DNA from: an uncultured Oribacterium sp. | GTDB lineage: Bacteria; Bacillota; Clostridia; Lachnospirales; Lachnospiraceae | Assembly: GCA_937927445.1 (NCBI GenBank) | Contig: CALAOB010000142.1 | Location: forward strand, 1 to 7,415 | Direction of reading: 5' to 3' | Length of the DNA stretch: 7,415 bases | Shown: piece after piece, positions 5,085 through 7,415 of the stretch | How the letters are laid out: the number at the start of each line of letters is the position of its first letter | How positions within the stretch are numbered: the first letter of the stretch is position 1 | Notes under the pieces: generated by a model | What the model was told of the DNA's origin: nothing | Database searches by the model: none | What the model saw: only the letters and a program-made list of their open reading frames with translations | Program-made: the position numbers and the translations under genes

Positions 5085-7415
5085 CTACAGCTGCAGGCGC
5101 TTCAGGGTCTTTTCGGCGTCGTCCATGGTTTCGAGCAGGGTCCAGGCTTTTTCGCGGGTGCTCTGTCGGTAGACGAGCATCGCCTGCTTGCCGGTCACGA
5201 AGCGGAGGCGGCCCTGCTGTTCGCGGACGAGGGCCGGGATTTCCTCGACGCGGATCCGGGCCTTCGGATCGAGGAGGATCTTCCAGCTGCCCTTCCGGAT
5301 GTCCACCTCGGTGGCGTAGCTTCGATGCGCCTCCGCGCGGAGGAGGGCGATGCGGAGCAGGTTCGCACACGGCTTCGGAATCTCGCCGAAGCGGTCGATG
5401 AGCTCATCCTGCATCTCGCTGTAGTCCTCTCCGTTCTCGATGGACGAGATCCGCTTGTAGACGTCGAGCTTCTGCGACTCGTTCGGGATATAGGTATCCG
5501 GGATGAACGCGTCGATATCGCAGTCGATCTGGGTATCGAAGTCCGGCTGTTCCTGCAGCTCGCCCTTCTCCTCCTTCACGGCGGTGTTCAGCAGCTTACA
5601 GTACAGATCGTAGCCGACGGCCTCCATGTGGCCATGCTGCTCCGCGCCTAAGACATTGCCCGCACCGCGGATCTCGAGGTCGCGCATCGCGATCCGGATG
5701 CCCGAGCCGAGCTGGGTGAACTCGCGGATCGCCTTCAGCCGCTTCTCGGACTCCTCCGTCAGCATCTTGCCGCGGCGGTACATGAGGAACGCGTACGCCG
5801 TCCGGTTCGAGCGTCCGACACGTCCACGGATCTGATACAGCTGGCTCAGGCCCATCCGGTCCGCGTCCTGGATGATCATCGTGTTCGCGTTCGGGATGTC
5901 GAGGCCGGTCTCGATGATCGTCGTCGACACCAGGACGTTCACCTCGCCGTTGATGAAGTGCAGCATGATATCCTCGAGCTGCGTCTCCGACATCTGGCCA
6001 TGCGCGTAGGCGATGCGCGCCTCCGGACAGAGCTTCTGCACATGCCCCGCGACGTCCGCGATGTTGTTGACCCGGTTGTAGACATAGTACACCTGGCCGT
6101 TTCGCGCGAGCTCACGGTTGATCGCCTCGCGCACAAGCTCGTCGTTGTACTCCATGACATAGGTCTGGATCGGCACACGGTCGATCGGCGGCTCCTCAAG
6201 CACCGACATATCACGGATGCCGACCAGCGACATGTGCAGCGTCCGCGGGATCGGCGTCGCCGTCAGCGTCAGCACGTCGACGTTCTTCTTCAGGTTCTTG
6301 ATGCGCTCCTTATGCGTCACACCGAAGCGCTGCTCCTCGTCGACGATCAGGAGGCCGAGGTTCCGGAACTCGACGTCCTTACTGAGCAGTCGGTGGGTGC
6401 CAATGACGACATCGACACGGCCGGCCTTCAGGTCGTCGAGGGACTTTCGGATCTGCTGCGGCGTCCGGAAGCGGCACAGCAGCGCGATGTTCACCGGGAA
6501 GCCCTTCATCCGCTCGACGAAGGTGTTGTAGATCTGCTGCGCGAGGATGGTGGTCGGCACGAGGTAGGCCACCTGCTTGCTGTCCTGCACGGCCTTAAAG
6601 GCAGCGCGCAGTGCGACCTCGGTCTTGCCGTAGCCGACGTCACCGCAGATCAGGCGGTCCATGATCTTGTGGCTCTCCATGTCCTGCTTCACCGCTTCGA
6701 TGGCGAGGTCCTGGTCGACCGTCTCCTCGTACGGGAACATCTCCTCGAACTCCTTCTGCCAGACGGTATCCGGTCCGAACTTGTAGCCGGACTCCGACTG
6801 CCGCGCCGCATACAGCTTCACGAGGTCGCGCGCGATCTCCTTCACCGCATGCTGCACACGCGAGCGGGTCTTCGTCCACTCCGTGCCGCCGAGCCGGTTC
6901 AGCTTCGGCTTCGTCGCCTCCGCGCCCGCGTACTTCTGGATCCCCTCGAGACGGGTCGCCGGCAGGTAGAGATTGCCGCCGTCGCCGTACTCGATCTTGA
7001 TGTAGTCCTTCGTCACGCCCTGGCTCTCGATGCGCTCGATGCCGCGGTAGATGCCGATGCCGTGGTCCTCATGCACCACATAATCGCCGACACTCAACTC
7101 GCTCAGCTTCGCGATGTGCTGACCGTCGAACTTCTTCTGCTTCCGCTTCTTCTGAACCGCGTTCGTGTTGCCGAACATGTCGCCCTCGGTGAGCAGCACG
7201 AAGCGCTCCGCCGGGAACTGGTAGCCCGTATTCAGCACGCCGAACATGACCATGATGGCGCCGCGCGTCTCCGCCTCATGTGCCGCACGGATCTCCCGCC
7301 CGGCCACATCGAGGATCTGCGCCGACAGACTGCTGCCCTGACCGCTTCTCACGCCGGCCGCCTTACCCGAGGCCAATGCTGTCGGGCTCTGCTTCATACC
7401 TGCGCTCGACGCACC
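5085..7415 (-). CDS. mfd: Transcription-repair coupling factor Mfd, N-terminus outside window
   Basis: Mfd pushes stalled RNA polymerase off DNA lesions with ATP-driven translocation and recruits UvrA. The window holds 776 codons open to the right edge, against about 1150-1180 aa for the family, so the UvrB-like N-terminal domains are missing and the Met at 7397 is not the true start. Counting from that Met: an Ala/Ser/Gly-rich stretch at 1-45, the RNA-polymerase-interacting (CarD-like) domain at about 97-157 (GDYVVHEDHGIGIYRGI), and the Walker A GDVGYGKT at 252-259. Next are DEEQ at 353-356, TATPIPRT at 379-386, and the motif V/VI region ending RGRVGRS near 529. The TRG-type region (REFTQLGSGIRIAMRDLEIRGAGN) follows at 558-581, then the C-terminal UvrA-masking domain D7 (about 625-770). 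The stop is 123 nt from hup. No clear terminator was seen after it, so read-through into hup is possible. Confidence 0.96.
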   Translation of the reverse strand, partial: GASSAGMKQSPTALASGKAAGVRSGQGSSLSAQILDVAGREIRAAHEAETRGAIMVMFGVLNTGYQFPAERFVLLTEGDMFGNTNAVQKKRKQKKFDGQHIAKLSELSVGDYVVHEDHGIGIYRGIERIESQGVTKDYIKIEYGDGGNLYLPATRLEGIQKYAGAEATKPKLNRLGGTEWTKTRSRVQHAVKEIARDLVKLYAARQSESGYKFGPDTVWQKEFEEMFPYEETVDQDLAIEAVKQDMESHKIMDRLICGDVGYGKTEVALRAAFKAVQDSKQVAYLVPTTILAQQIYNTFVERMKGFPVNIALLCRFRTPQQIRKSLDDLKAGRVDVVIGTHRLLSKDVEFRNLGLLIVDEEQRFGVTHKERIKNLKKNVDVLTLTATPIPRTLHMSLVGIRDMSVLEEPPIDRVPIQTYVMEYNDELVREAINRELARNGQVYYVYNRVNNIADVAGHVQKLCPEARIAYAHGQMSETQLEDIMLHFINGEVNVLVSTTIIETGLDIPNANTMIIQDADRMGLSQLYQIRGRVGRSNRTAYAFLMYRRGKMLTEESEKRLKAIREFTQLGSGIRIAMRDLEIRGAGNVLGAEQHGHMEAVGYDLYCKLLNTAVKEEKGELQEQPDFDTQIDCDIDAFIPDTYIPNESQKLDVYKRISSIENGEDYSEMQDELIDRFGEIPKPCANLLRIALLRAEAHRSYATEVDIRKGSWKILLDPKARIRVEEIPALVREQQGRLRFVTGKQAMLVYRQSTREKAWTLLETMDDAEKTLKRLQL

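Noticed and set aside
5067..5100. A terminator after mfd
   Set aside because: The only pairing is a CGG/CCG stem of about 3 bp followed by a mixed T-run, too weak to support a terminator.
7395..7397. ATG at 7397 as the real start of Mfd
   Set aside because: The frame stays open to the window edge, no ribosome binding site precedes it, and about 380-400 N-terminal residues of the family are missing, so the gene continues outside the window.

Overview
The window reads as a chromosomal segment of a fairly GC-rich member of the Firmicutes (Bacillota), most likely a Clostridia/Lachnospiraceae-type anaerobe. The evidence is the gene order mfd, hup, rqcP, divIC, tilS, hpt, which is the housekeeping skeleton of the Bacillus/Clostridium mfd-ftsH region, plus the strong AGGAG-type ribosome binding sites. 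The GH13 enzyme also resembles the intracellular alpha-glycosidases of gut and oral clostridia. I did not count GC and cannot name a genus. All seven genes lie on the minus strand, so the transcription order is the reverse of the coordinates.

Layout in transcription order. Mfd, the transcription-repair coupling factor, enters at the right edge (5085-7415) without its N-terminal third. A 123-nt gap then holds a near-consensus sigma-A promoter (TTGACA-17-TATACT), a leader stem-loop and a good Shine-Dalgarno site for hup (HU protein, 4686-4961). A GC-rich hairpin with a short U-tract follows hup and directly abuts the ribosome binding site of rqcP (4397-4636, ribosome quality control S4 protein). 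RqcP overlaps divIC (4089-4400) by ATGA. A second terminator-like hairpin sits between divIC and tilS (2874-4019, tRNA-Ile lysidine synthetase). TilS overlaps hpt (2351-2881, hypoxanthine phosphoribosyltransferase) by 8 nt. After a 159-nt spacer with a hairpin comes a GH13 neopullulanase/cyclomaltodextrinase-type enzyme (107-2191). It ends at a perfect 38-nt palindrome, and the left edge carries 20-nt-spaced imperfect repeats that may be the end of an insertion sequence.

Most genes are core functions: DNA repair during transcription, nucleoid packaging, rescue of stalled ribosomes, division, tRNA decoding and purine salvage. The GH13 enzyme is the accessory part and would cleave imported maltodextrin or pullulan oligomers in the cytoplasm. 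I see no complete new system. The points worth attention are the missing neighbours (yabP, yabQ, spoVT, spoIIE and ftsH are not where they often sit), a tilS lacking the usual C-terminal domain, terminator-like hairpins placed directly against the next gene's ribosome binding site, and the repeats and palindrome at the left edge.
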